Positions 8,551 through 15,963 of a stretch of 20,392 bases of DNA are shown here, one piece after another. Source of the stretch: a virus; the IMG/VR virus record IMGVR_UViG_3300020473_000164, positions 1 to 20,392 of that record. The stretch is one strand, 5' to 3'. The notes under the pieces were generated by a model, which was given only the letters and a program-made list of their open reading frames with translations, did no database searches and was not told where the DNA came from. A program made the translations under genes and the position numbers. Within the stretch, counting starts at the first letter, position 1. Each line of letters starts with the position of its first letter.

Positions 8551-8820
8551 TTATTCATCGTATACTCGACACTCCAATGAATCGGGATGGTTGTCACAAT
8601 AAACTTCAAGTTTCTTATCTTGATGTCGCTGATGCCAGTCATTAATCTGTGCATCACTCTTATCAACTTCCTCTTCACTATGAGCATGAAATGCATCATT
8701 GTGCATTTCTAAGTCAGCTTCACTATATTCTAACATACCATGATTGATATGTTCTTTATGATCCTTAGGATCTAGATAGACTTCGTGGTCTAAATCGTGC
8801 TTTGGAATTTCAGTAGTCAT
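8551..8820 (-). CDS. CP12-like small protein (GAPDH/PRK regulator C-terminal motif)
   Basis: 89 residues, very acidic and His-rich, probably helical or disordered over 1-68. The last 20 residues carry the hallmark of the CP12 C-terminal domain: LEVYC, eight residues including a Pro, then CRVYDE. The Cys-x8-Cys pair and the terminal acidic tail are the elements that CP12 uses to bind GAPDH. In cyanobacteria CP12 ties GAPDH and phosphoribulokinase into an inactive complex and so shuts the Calvin cycle. The N-terminal Cys pair and the AWD-VEEL core of full CP12 are not seen, so this resembles the short marine form. CP12 genes are known auxiliary metabolic genes of cyanophages (Thompson and colleagues). 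The gene lies between the gp27-like and gp5 genes, with a late-promoter-like element upstream and an AGGGA ribosome binding site. Function is inferred from the motif. Confidence 0.7.
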   Translation of the reverse strand: MTTEIPKHDLDHEVYLDPKDHKEHINHGMLEYSEADLEMHNDAFHAHSEEEVDKSDAQINDWHQRHQDKKLEVYCDNHPDSLECRVYDE

Positions 8821-8841
8821 AAAATTAGTCCCTTACTTTTG

Positions 8842-8850
8842 TATTTATTA
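8842..8850 (-). promoter_or_regulatory. Candidate late promoter element for CP12-like gene
   Basis: The minus strand reads TAATAAATA, the same variant as before gp26. It lies in the 37-bp gap between the gp27-like stop and the CP12-like start. The expected leader is about 16 bases and contains an AAGGGA ribosome binding site. An overlapping TATAAT could also act as a sigma-70 -10, but no -35 is visible at the right spacing. Confidence 0.5.
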
Positions 8851-8857
8851 TACACCC

Positions 8858-10420
8858 TTACAAGGTCCCTGACCCGCGTGATGTATGGGTTCCTTTTCTA
8901 CCAACAGAATCTCTAATGAGATTCATCTTAGTATAAGTTTCTTTGGGTGAAATATAATGACATATATCAGATATAACATAGACTCCCCCACTTTCTTCAT
9001 TCCAATTCTCTAATTTCTTATCTGCTTCTAACTTAGGAGCATCTATAAACACAGCATCTCCTGCATGTAAAGAGAAATCTCCTGCCACTACAACTGTACT
9101 CACCTGTCCAAACAACTGTTGATATCTCTGAATAGATTGATTAAATATATTTTCCAATTCAAAATTCTCTTCCTTAGATTTATCAATTTGTTGATCGGTT
9201 TTTCCACCAGGTAAAGTTCCCGTGTCTTTTATATTCCAAGTAGTTCGAGTAAAAGATTTATTAAGTTCTTCACTATCAAATTCCTTATTAGATTGCCAGA
9301 AATTTTTTCCTGCCAAAGTTAATTCTTCTTGATTTCCGGGAGCCTCACCAGTCAAACCACTTAAACTTGTATCAGCAGAAAGAATTTCCTCACTATATTC
9401 ACAACTAAAAGGATTAAAAGAGATACAACGAGTAGAATATCCACCCATCATATGCTTACCTTGCACATTAACTGCATTATCTCTACTATATTCCAATGCT
9501 TTAAGATCATATCCCGCAGGAATACTTTTTGTCACTCCATCTAAGGTTTCATTATAGATGATAGATTTTTTCTTTTTCTGTCCCAATAAAGTATCTAAAG
9601 ATTTGAAATGATAACCATCAGAAGTCTCATACAAAAGAAATCCTGCGGTATTTCCCTTTTTATTTTTCTTAGGAGCTGCTTTGGTCCCAAGATTATTCAT
9701 ACACCAAAAAGGTTTCTTATTGTTACCAATAAAATTATAATTCTTTGCGCCCGTCTCCTCAATATCTAATGACTTCGTAGTCTTTAAGTTCTCATTAAGA
9801 ATTTTTTTAATATGTTCAGATATCTTACCCTCATAAACAACCTGTACTCTACTCTGACCCTTCTCATTCATAATAAATTCTTTGGATACTAGATCTAATT
9901 GAGCAGCAGACTTAGTAGTCTCATCATCAAGAGGAGTAACCTTATTAACATACATATCAAGATTTAAAGTCGTCCCTCTGTTATCAGTGAACTCTAAATT
10001 AACTTTCTCTTCTCCTACAATAGGTAATCCATCAATAGCACTCGTCGTATTCTTACAACTCGTCCATTGCTTTTGATTGTTTGCCGAATTTCCTGCATCG
10101 GTATAAGTGAATGTAGATCTTATACAATTAGATAAAAGACTTTCATAATACATCAAACGTATCATACCACCAGTCAGATTAACATTATCCCTATTCTTAT
10201 TAGAAAAAACAGTTACCTCTTTAACATTAGCAGGACCAGCAGGCTTACCAAACTTAGCAAGATTCTCTCTTCTTCGCTTGTTACCAAACCTTCGCGCATT
10301 TTGTCTCTCTTGGGTAGTAGGACCTCCGGGAGCAGGTCTAATAATATTTCCCGCCTCTACATTTTCCCTATTACGTTGACGTTGGGCGGTTCTTTTCTTA
10401 ACAGTAGCATTAGATGGCAT
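8858..10420 (-). CDS. gp27: Baseplate hub subunit, gp27-like
   Basis: 520 residues. Residues 1-65 are strongly basic (KKRTAQRQRNRE, NARRFGNKRRRENLAKFGK) and look disordered. Residues 68-185 resemble the first tube-like domain of gp27-type hub proteins: MIRLMYYESLLSNCIRSTF, then TYTDAG, EKVNLEF, then LDMYVNKV and LDLVSKEFI. Residues 195-290 hold a helical/insert domain with a KPFWCMNNLG segment and GFLLYETSDGYHFKSLDTL, which is characteristic of the family. Residues 430-510 form the second barrel (VSTVVVAGDFSLHAGDAVFID, then GGVYVISDICHYISP). The hub trimer forms the cylinder under the tail tube and carries gp5. T4 gp27 is 391 residues, so this is longer. A strong GGAGGAG site precedes the ATG. 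The family call rests on motif order and position next to gp5; the symbol follows T4. Confidence 0.75.
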   Translation of the reverse strand: MPSNATVKKRTAQRQRNRENVEAGNIIRPAPGGPTTQERQNARRFGNKRRRENLAKFGKPAGPANVKEVTVFSNKNRDNVNLTGGMIRLMYYESLLSNCIRSTFTYTDAGNSANNQKQWTSCKNTTSAIDGLPIVGEEKVNLEFTDNRGTTLNLDMYVNKVTPLDDETTKSAAQLDLVSKEFIMNEKGQSRVQVVYEGKISEHIKKILNENLKTTKSLDIEETGAKNYNFIGNNKKPFWCMNNLGTKAAPKKNKKGNTAGFLLYETSDGYHFKSLDTLLGQKKKKSIIYNETLDGVTKSIPAGYDLKALEYSRDNAVNVQGKHMMGGYSTRCISFNPFSCEYSEEILSADTSLSGLTGEAPGNQEELTLAGKNFWQSNKEFDSEELNKSFTRTTWNIKDTGTLPGGKTDQQIDKSKEENFELENIFNQSIQRYQQLFGQVSTVVVAGDFSLHAGDAVFIDAPKLEADKKLENWNEESGGVYVISDICHYISPKETYTKMNLIRDSVGRKGTHTSRGSGTL

Positions 10421-10427
10421 AGATTAT

Positions 10428-10435
10428 CTCCTCCT
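10428..10435 (-). promoter_or_regulatory. gp27: Strong ribosome binding site of gp27-like gene
   Basis: The minus strand reads AGGAGGAG, 7 bases before the ATG at 10420, in the 23-bp gap after the upstream stop. It supports the basic N-terminal extension as translated. Confidence 0.7.
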
Positions 10436-10443
10436 AGTTCTAT

Positions 10444-12162
10444 TTAAGCCCCTTTATGAAGTATTTCAAAGGCACTACTATCTCCACGCGAAGTATTACC
10501 ACCAGATAATCCCGCTAACAGTTCAGCAGTATCCCCACTCATACCTGATGGAGAAGAAGATTCTTTCTGAGATCCACTATCATTTATTACAATCGTCACA
10601 GGTCCATCTTCCTCATAGGAAGTAGATTTACTGATGGAAGCAGACTTATCATCACCAGTAGGATCAAAATTTAATTTTCTATTAAGATCTTTTTGTCCCG
10701 CCCCTGCTCTTCCTTCCTGTCCATAGATATTTCCCCATCCACCTGTCTCATCACTCACTTTCCCTAAGAAATCAAACGCATTAAAAAGTCTACGAAACTG
10801 TTCTCTAATTCTTCCATCAAACTTTGCCATATTCTTTCTTTGTTTGTCCTTACCTTGTTGATCAAGGAAAGGATAACGCACCAATTCTATCAAATATCTG
10901 ATTGGCGTACCAAGAATGTCGAGCAATCCAAAGAAAGCTCCAAAAACCCTATTAGCAACCTCTCCCAGTTTCCACAGCATCCATGATCCCCACCTTTTTG
11001 GATTCCACCATTTCAATTTCTTATTCTCTTCCGCATTTTTTTCTAAACCTTTATTCCATTGTCTACCTTTTGTAGTGAGCTGTCCCCCGCCTTCTCCAAC
11101 CGCAGTGAACAACCCCATAACCGCTATAACTTTTGCTGCTGCAACAGCAGGAGCAGCAAATGTTCCTATACCAGCAGCGAAGGCTGTAGTCTTTGCTAAT
11201 GCAGCTTTCCCAAATCCCAATACTGCTTTCGCTTTACCCTTACCTAATAATTTAATTAATAATCTCTTGGGAGCACGTCTCAATCCATGTTTAAGAATAT
11301 TCCCTGCTACTCTTCCCTTTCCTCCCATTGAACCATCTCTAAATCCTCTCCAATAAGCAAGACTAGTACTCTTCATCAGTACTGCTGCTGTTGTCAATGC
11401 CGCAATAGCAGCAAGATTTAATACCCACTTTAAAGTACCGCTTAACTTATCAAATATTGCCTGTCCCTTCTTCCCAAATAATTTCCCTACACCCTTTCTT
11501 AATCCTTGGAACATTTTATCACCCCAATGGACCAGCGTTACAAAAGCATTTAAAATTCTGCCACCCCATTTAACTAACCAGTTCATTACATTATTAAGGA
11601 TGGTCACTAAACCTAAGAGTTTAGGAAGCTGATCAAAGAACTTCAGTGCTAGGAAACCCCAGAACATCGTAACAAAAAAATTAATTACTCTGCCAATAAC
11701 ACTCTTCGCCTTCTTAGGTACAAACCTTCCTAAACCCTTTCCTACACTTTTAACTTTCTCAAATTTAGTCTCTTGCTTTTTTCTCCTAGATTGCTTTGCT
11801 ATTCTTCGCTTCTTAGTTGCTCTCATCTTATCTAAGGCAAGAGATCCTTTAAGTAAAGTATCAATATCAACCACACTTTTCTTTATTCTAAATGCAGTTC
11901 CCTCTAAACTTTCACTTTCTCCACCCCCTCCTGCCTTACTAATACTTTGGGAAACATCGGGAGAATCAAAACTAATCCGTGGATTCTGAGTTTTATCTAC
12001 TGTGCTTTCAGATGTTTCCTCTCCCGTTTCTTTCTGCGGTAACTCTTTCTTCTTATCATCTTTTCTTTTAAAAATCTTACGAGCCATCTTCATGCCACCA
12101 CCAGCTTTTTTAGCCGCTCCTCCTAATATTTTTAATCCCCCACCAACAAGTCCTAGTGCCAT
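10444..12162 (-). CDS. Hub/tape-measure-like protein with hydrophobic helices
   Basis: 572 residues. The start is Gly/Lys-rich (MALGLVGGGLKILGGAAKKA) followed by a charged, disordered stretch to about 95. Residues 110-150 are very basic (KKRRIAKQSRRKKQE). Hydrophobic segments lie at about 155-185, 188-212, 245-265 and 325-355 and could span or insert into membrane. The C-terminus is Ser/Gly-rich. The layout (basic region, amphipathic/hydrophobic core, low-complexity tail) is shared with the next upstream gene, so the two may be distant relatives or functional partners. In T4 the gp28 and gp29 genes, the latter the tape measure, lie in this part of the operon after gp27. A gp28/gp29-like role is inferred from synteny only. 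The ATG comes one base after the previous stop (TAAGATG). Confidence 0.6.
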   Translation of the reverse strand: MALGLVGGGLKILGGAAKKAGGGMKMARKIFKRKDDKKKELPQKETGEETSESTVDKTQNPRISFDSPDVSQSISKAGGGGESESLEGTAFRIKKSVVDIDTLLKGSLALDKMRATKKRRIAKQSRRKKQETKFEKVKSVGKGLGRFVPKKAKSVIGRVINFFVTMFWGFLALKFFDQLPKLLGLVTILNNVMNWLVKWGGRILNAFVTLVHWGDKMFQGLRKGVGKLFGKKGQAIFDKLSGTLKWVLNLAAIAALTTAAVLMKSTSLAYWRGFRDGSMGGKGRVAGNILKHGLRRAPKRLLIKLLGKGKAKAVLGFGKAALAKTTAFAAGIGTFAAPAVAAAKVIAVMGLFTAVGEGGGQLTTKGRQWNKGLEKNAEENKKLKWWNPKRWGSWMLWKLGEVANRVFGAFFGLLDILGTPIRYLIELVRYPFLDQQGKDKQRKNMAKFDGRIREQFRRLFNAFDFLGKVSDETGGWGNIYGQEGRAGAGQKDLNRKLNFDPTGDDKSASISKSTSYEEDGPVTIVINDSGSQKESSSPSGMSGDTAELLAGLSGGNTSRGDSSAFEILHKGA

Positions 12163-12163
12163 C

Positions 12164-13804
12164 TTACAATATCATTATCCCCAAGGTTCTAATTTTAGAA
12201 GGATCTCTCATCAATCCTGCTTCAAAAGAAGGAACTGCATTACCTGCTCCTCCACCTAATCCTGCATTACTAGCGGCATTTACTCCCTCATCTTTGGCCG
12301 CGTTATAAGCCATGACTGCATTCTTTGCCTTAGAAACGGGCTTAGATATTCCATCGGCAGATTTTGTTTTCTGATCCTTTGATAACTCTACCTCCTTAAC
12401 TTTCTTATAACCAATTATTCTTCCTCTACTATTGTAAATAGGAACCGCTTTTTCTTTATTTTCTTGTTTCTCTTTCTCTAGGTTCTTATCCATGTTCTCA
12501 CCACTCTTATCACCAACCTTCATGGGTGAACTTCCCTTACCACCCTCATCACTACCCTTCATAGAAGGATTCTCATTCTCTGGAAGAATAGACTTATTAG
12601 GATCCTGACCTAAGATTTCAGTACCATACTGCATTAATTTTTCTTTACTAGACATATTCTGAAACTTCATATATTCATCCATTGGAACTTCTTTTTCATT
12701 AATAAATCCCTTTCCTGTGTTCATATCAAATCTAGCATTAACCTCTCCACCAGTATTATATCTACCTCCCCTTGGTCTATTAGTTCCACCTGCGGCTGCA
12801 TTCATTCCTGCAAGAGTATCTACACCATACTTCTCAACGGCACCTTTAGTCATAACAAACTCACCAGCAGTTAGTTTTGCTGGAACTCTATCTCTTCCCT
12901 CCGGACCTGATACAAAGCCACCTTCATTAAAATCTTTTCCTTTAGTACCGGCTTCTATCGGAAGGTCTTCCTTCTTATTATCACCCTCCTTTCCTTTTCC
13001 ACCCATGACCTTACTCAGAGCAAAGGCTCCACCTGCCAGTGCAGCAGCAGACAGGGCTGCCACTACGGGATTCAGTGCTATAAACTTAGCTAAGGCGGCA
13101 CCTGCTGCTATTAATGAAGGAATGGCTGCGGCGGCTGCACCAACTAACCCAGCTACCAATCCTCCAAATCCTGTACCAAATAATAAAACTGCTGCTACCA
13201 ATGCAGGCCACCAAGTACCAATGAATTTAACAAAGGAACCTATTTTCTTTTGATTATCTTTATTTGCTACCCAATCCAGTAACCCCATCAATATTTTTCC
13301 AAAGAAAATGGTTGTAATAAAACCAAATATCTTCTCCCACAAACTCTTGACAGGTGCAATTACTTTATCCCCTATCTTCTTTAAGCCTTGAAACTTATCC
13401 TTCTCCGCATCCTTTTCTTGTTTTAATCGGTCCTCTTCCTCTTGCTTACGTCGAGCATTCTCTTGTTGATCTTTATCAAAGTCTTCTCTTCCTATTAAAG
13501 TATCTCTAATAGAATCTACCGTAGAAGCAATAGAGTTTAAAATACCTTCAAAGGTAGAACCTCTACCAATTTTTTTATCTACATTCCCTTTTCGTGCTTT
13601 TATAATATTTTTTAAGAGAGTAATCTTCCTCTCATTATTTGAAACTCTGTTCCCAATATTCTCACTAGATTCCTGACTGGTTCCTTTCTTAAAAGCAGCA
13701 CCAGTTATAGTAGACCTCTTAGCACTCATCCCACCACCGATCCTCTCTTTTTGTCCCGATAGGAAAGAAGACTGTGATATTAAGTTCTGTCTACTATTAG
13801 GCAT
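12164..13804 (-). CDS. Tape-measure-like tail protein with hydrophobic core
   Basis: 546 residues. Residues 1-60 are polar, 60-110 amphipathic, and 110-140 form a charged coiled-coil-like stretch (ENARRKQEEEDRLKQEKDAEK). Residues 155-177 and 195-262 are strongly hydrophobic and Ala-rich, typical of tape-measure segments thought to enter the host membrane. Residues 294-340 carry a motif seen in many tape-measure proteins: GGFVSGPEGRDRVPAKLTAG, then EFVMTKGAVEKYG, then TLAGMNAAAGG. The C-terminal 200 residues are Lys/Glu-rich and disordered. The start overlaps the end of gp51 by 8 bases, consistent with coupled translation. It is a better candidate for the gp29-type tape measure than its neighbour, although 546 residues is short for a long tail. 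Confidence in a tail-assembly role is good; the exact T4 equivalence is not settled. Confidence 0.65.
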   Translation of the reverse strand: MPNSRQNLISQSSFLSGQKERIGGGMSAKRSTITGAAFKKGTSQESSENIGNRVSNNERKITLLKNIIKARKGNVDKKIGRGSTFEGILNSIASTVDSIRDTLIGREDFDKDQQENARRKQEEEDRLKQEKDAEKDKFQGLKKIGDKVIAPVKSLWEKIFGFITTIFFGKILMGLLDWVANKDNQKKIGSFVKFIGTWWPALVAAVLLFGTGFGGLVAGLVGAAAAAIPSLIAAGAALAKFIALNPVVAALSAAALAGGAFALSKVMGGKGKEGDNKKEDLPIEAGTKGKDFNEGGFVSGPEGRDRVPAKLTAGEFVMTKGAVEKYGVDTLAGMNAAAGGTNRPRGGRYNTGGEVNARFDMNTGKGFINEKEVPMDEYMKFQNMSSKEKLMQYGTEILGQDPNKSILPENENPSMKGSDEGGKGSSPMKVGDKSGENMDKNLEKEKQENKEKAVPIYNSRGRIIGYKKVKEVELSKDQKTKSADGISKPVSKAKNAVMAYNAAKDEGVNAASNAGLGGGAGNAVPSFEAGLMRDPSKIRTLGIMIL

Positions 13805-13979
13805 TAGCTTTTTGTTGCTTTGCTTTTAGTTCTTCTTCCTCAAGATGTTGTTGAAGAAGACCCACATAGATGTCTCGTTCCCAAGGCATCATATTTTCTA
13901 TCTCTGTTAAGCTATATTTATGGTACTGCATCAACGCAAAATTAAGCTTGAAATAAGAAGCCAAGCTCATATGCACCAT
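13797..13979 (-). CDS. gp51: Baseplate hub assembly protein gp51-like
   Basis: 60 residues. The central stretch QYHKYSLTEIENMMPWERDI, continuing into YVGLLQQHLEEEELK, is what I recognise as the short gp51 protein of cyanophages. The pattern of a bulky Pro-Trp-Glu-Arg followed by an acidic helix also resembles tail assembly chaperones of other phages. gp51 acts in hub assembly in T4 and is not thought to remain in the virion. Its place between gp26 and the tape-measure-like gene agrees with the T4 order 26-51-27. The upstream stop is two bases before the ATG. Three in-frame Met codons (residues 1, 4 and 17) lack a clear ribosome binding site, so the true start is uncertain; Met1 is kept because it is nearest to the upstream stop. 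Confidence 0.65.
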   Translation of the reverse strand: MVHMSLASYFKLNFALMQYHKYSLTEIENMMPWERDIYVGLLQQHLEEEELKAKQQKANA

Positions 13980-13981
13980 GC

Positions 13982-14701
13982 TTACGCGAAAAAAGACGCT
14001 AAACCCTCCAGTAATACATCACTTTTTACTTTTGTCTTGGGATTAGTAACACTAATAGTATGAGATAACTTAGGCATAGTTTCAAAAAATGTTTCAATCT
14101 CTTTAAACTGGGAGGAATTCATCTGCTCTAAAAACTCATTCACTTCCTTCTTAGTACAATCAGCAGTTGCCCATACCTCTTCATCATTATAAATTTTATC
14201 AATACAAGATGCAATCAATGCAAATGATTGATCCATTTGATTGGTTTCTTTAAAATCAAAATTATTCTTAATAAATTCATCCAATGAAGGATACTTCATC
14301 TCCATCATCAAATTATCATCAAGTTTAATTTTATTAGTATGGTCATCACTAAATTGCATTTCGATATCATCTATATTAATACTTACAGGAACCTGAGTCT
14401 TCTCATCATCGGGACATATAATATTAACCTCAATCTCTTCTCCGACAGATTTGCCTCTAATATTAAGAAACAAGTATTCAATATCAAAAGTAGGAAGTGC
14501 TTCTACCTTCACCCCTTTGGATTGAATACACGATTTAAGTACTGCCTTAATAGCATTTGTAATTTGTTTAGTATCTTCACTTTCCAATGCAAGAACTAAA
14601 AGTTTCTCTTCCTTAACTAAAAAAGGTCTGTATTTAATAGTTTCGCCAGTGGAAGGTAACTCCAACTCATATGTTGGCGTGGCAATCTTTGGTAAAGGCA
14701 T
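13982..14701 (-). CDS. gp26: Baseplate hub subunit gp26
   Basis: 239 residues, matching the T4_baseplate family (T4 gp26, 208 residues). The N-terminus is diagnostic: YELELPSTGETIKYRPFLVK, followed by EEKLLVLALESED. The middle part has a CPDD segment (EEIEVNIICPDDEKTQVPVS) and an acidic beta region. The C-terminal third is helical (EVNEFLEQMNSSQFKEIETF) and ends GLASFFA. gp26 helps assemble the central hub and is needed for baseplate formation. The gene follows gp54 after 34 bases. That gap holds a late-promoter-like TAATAAATA and an AGGATATT ribosome binding site, so transcription of the hub operon may start afresh here. Confidence 0.88.
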   Translation of the reverse strand: MPLPKIATPTYELELPSTGETIKYRPFLVKEEKLLVLALESEDTKQITNAIKAVLKSCIQSKGVKVEALPTFDIEYLFLNIRGKSVGEEIEVNIICPDDEKTQVPVSINIDDIEMQFSDDHTNKIKLDDNLMMEMKYPSLDEFIKNNFDFKETNQMDQSFALIASCIDKIYNDEEVWATADCTKKEVNEFLEQMNSSQFKEIETFFETMPKLSHTISVTNPKTKVKSDVLLEGLASFFA

Positions 14702-14729
14702 AATATCCTATAGATTATTTCAGTATGTT

Positions 14730-14738
14730 TATTTATTA
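14730..14738 (-). promoter_or_regulatory. Candidate late promoter element for gp26 operon
   Basis: The minus strand reads TAATAAATA, one mismatch from the T4 late consensus TATAAATA over its last eight bases. The gp54 stop codon lies inside it. A start site about 6 bases downstream leaves a leader of about 22 bases containing an AGGATATT ribosome binding site before gp26. Confidence 0.5.
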
Positions 14739-15491
14739 GAGAAAATTAGATAATGCTCCAACTACATTCCTTGCTCCTCTAGGTAGTGCTGCTCCAACAC
14801 GATCAAGTACAAGTCCAGCAAACCCACCCGTATTCCTATTCGCTTGATCTATTATACCAGATATCTGAGGGATAGAAGGAAAAGATTGTGGCCAATCTAA
14901 ATTAGTAACAACATATCTCATGTAAGTCATAGACACAGTACATTTTAAAAGATCAGAACCATCATATGAAACTGGCATAGAAGTTATTGCCAAAGGAAAA
15001 CTTTTTACAAATTCATATTCTAATGTGCGTCTATAATCTTTTTCAAATTTAATAATTTTTAATCCTGCGGCGGTATAACTATCAGGATATCTCATTCTAT
15101 AAAAATAATTCTCCAATTTTAATTGAGTAGGATTATCTCTAGGAGAAATCTGTCTTCCATTTGATATAAATTCTAACCAGGATTCAAAGAATCTAATGGG
15201 AGTGTAGTCACCAGAATCTACATAAAAAGTAAAATTAGTTTGCTCTTCAAAGACTCTTCTATATGCATGTTTCTCTCTTACTCCTGTAAAATCATTATTA
15301 ACATCATGCGTTATCATTTGAGATCCAGGAAGATCTACCTCCGAACACAGGAGATTTAACTTACCTTGTCTACTAAAACCTAAGTAACTCCTAAGATCAT
15401 CAGGAATTCCAATCTCCACTTCAAAATGAGAAGTTAAAGCAGGAGATAATAAATCGTTTTTAATTTGAGAAACTGTTTTTGGTGTAGGCAT
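14736..15491 (-). CDS. gp54: Baseplate tail-tube initiator gp54
   Basis: 251 residues. The sequence has the tail-tube-like fold pattern of gp54/gp19: TPKTVSQIKNDLLSPALTSH, then NLLCSEVDLPGSQMITHD, then FTGVREKHAYRRVFEEQTN, then FTFYVDSGDYTPIRFFESW, then YRRTLEYEFVKSFPLAITSM, then LLKCTVSMTYMRYVV. gp54 joins the baseplate hub to the first tube ring together with gp48. T4 gp54 is 320 residues, so this is a shorter form. The gene is the first of the minus-strand structural operon and diverges from gp4 across 31 bases. The ATG at 15489-15491 is preceded by an AT-rich stretch with no clear ribosome binding site. A gp19 tube protein is the main alternative, but the length and position favour gp54. 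Confidence 0.75.
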   Translation of the reverse strand: MPTPKTVSQIKNDLLSPALTSHFEVEIGIPDDLRSYLGFSRQGKLNLLCSEVDLPGSQMITHDVNNDFTGVREKHAYRRVFEEQTNFTFYVDSGDYTPIRFFESWLEFISNGRQISPRDNPTQLKLENYFYRMRYPDSYTAAGLKIIKFEKDYRRTLEYEFVKSFPLAITSMPVSYDGSDLLKCTVSMTYMRYVVTNLDWPQSFPSIPQISGIIDQANRNTGGFAGLVLDRVGAALPRGARNVVGALSNFL

Positions 15492-15492
15492 T

Positions 15493-15500
15493 TATAAATA
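15493..15500 (+). promoter_or_regulatory. T4-type late promoter element for gp4
   Basis: The eight bases TATAAATA match the T4 late promoter exactly. They sit on the plus strand in the 31-bp divergent gap. A start site about 6 bases downstream would leave a leader of roughly 15-17 bases before the gp4 ATG at 15523. T4 late promoters need only this element plus the sliding clamp, gp55 and gp33. It would drive gp4-unknown-gp48-gp53. Confidence 0.75.
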
Positions 15501-15522
15501 TTTTATACCTTATATATTATGT

Positions 15523-15963
15523 ATGGCCGAAAGTAAGAAAAGTTTATTTAAACCCACTAAACCTAAGAAATATAAGGGTAATCCAAACAATATTATCTGT
15601 CGTAGTTCTTGGGAAAGAAAGTTCTGTAATTACTGTGACATCAATGAGAGTATCGTAGAGTGGGGAAGTGAAGAGTTCTTTATACCATACCGTGCTCCTG
15701 ATGGGAAGGTTCGTCGTTACTTTCCAGACTTTATTATAAAGGTTAAAGAAAACTCAGGTGATCTTAAAACCTATGTCATTGAAGTTAAACCCAGAAAGCA
15801 AACACGACCACCTAAACCCCGTAAAAAAATAACTCAATCCTATCTCTATGAATGTAAAACATATGCAGTTAATCAAGCAAAGTGGGCAGCGGCATCTGAA
15901 TGGTGTAAAGATCATAGAGTTGAATTCAAAATCATTACTGAAAGAGAACTAGGTATACAATAA
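15523..15963 (+). CDS. gp4: Head completion protein gp4
   Basis: 146 residues, close to T4 gp4 (about 150). The sequence is collinear with T4 gp4: KPKKYKGNPNNIICRSSWER, then YCDINESIVEWGSEEFFIPY, then RRYFPDFIIKVK, then YVIEVKPRKQT, then SYLYECKTYAVNQAKWAAAS and EWCKD. P68-D69 and E87-x-K89 with E31 give a PD-(D/E)xK-like pattern, related to the TnsA-type nuclease fold; any nuclease activity is inferred. gp4 closes the head for tail joining. It begins the plus-strand cluster, with a T4-type late element (TATAAATA) about 22 bases upstream. No clear Shine-Dalgarno is present. The stop overlaps the next ATG by one base. Confidence 0.92.
   Translation: MAESKKSLFKPTKPKKYKGNPNNIICRSSWERKFCNYCDINESIVEWGSEEFFIPYRAPDGKVRRYFPDFIIKVKENSGDLKTYVIEVKPRKQTRPPKPRKKITQSYLYECKTYAVNQAKWAAASEWCKDHRVEFKIITERELGIQ

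Noticed and set aside
10916-11356. 146-codon open frame on the plus strand opposite the 572-residue gene
   Set aside because: It is an antisense shadow, with Asn/Pro/Phe-rich low-complexity sequence and no ribosome binding site.
12717-13253. 178-codon open frame on the plus strand, Ala/Pro/Ser-rich
   Set aside because: It is the antisense of the Ala/Gly-rich hydrophobic region of the tape-measure-like gene. Composition alone explains its length and no family pattern is present.
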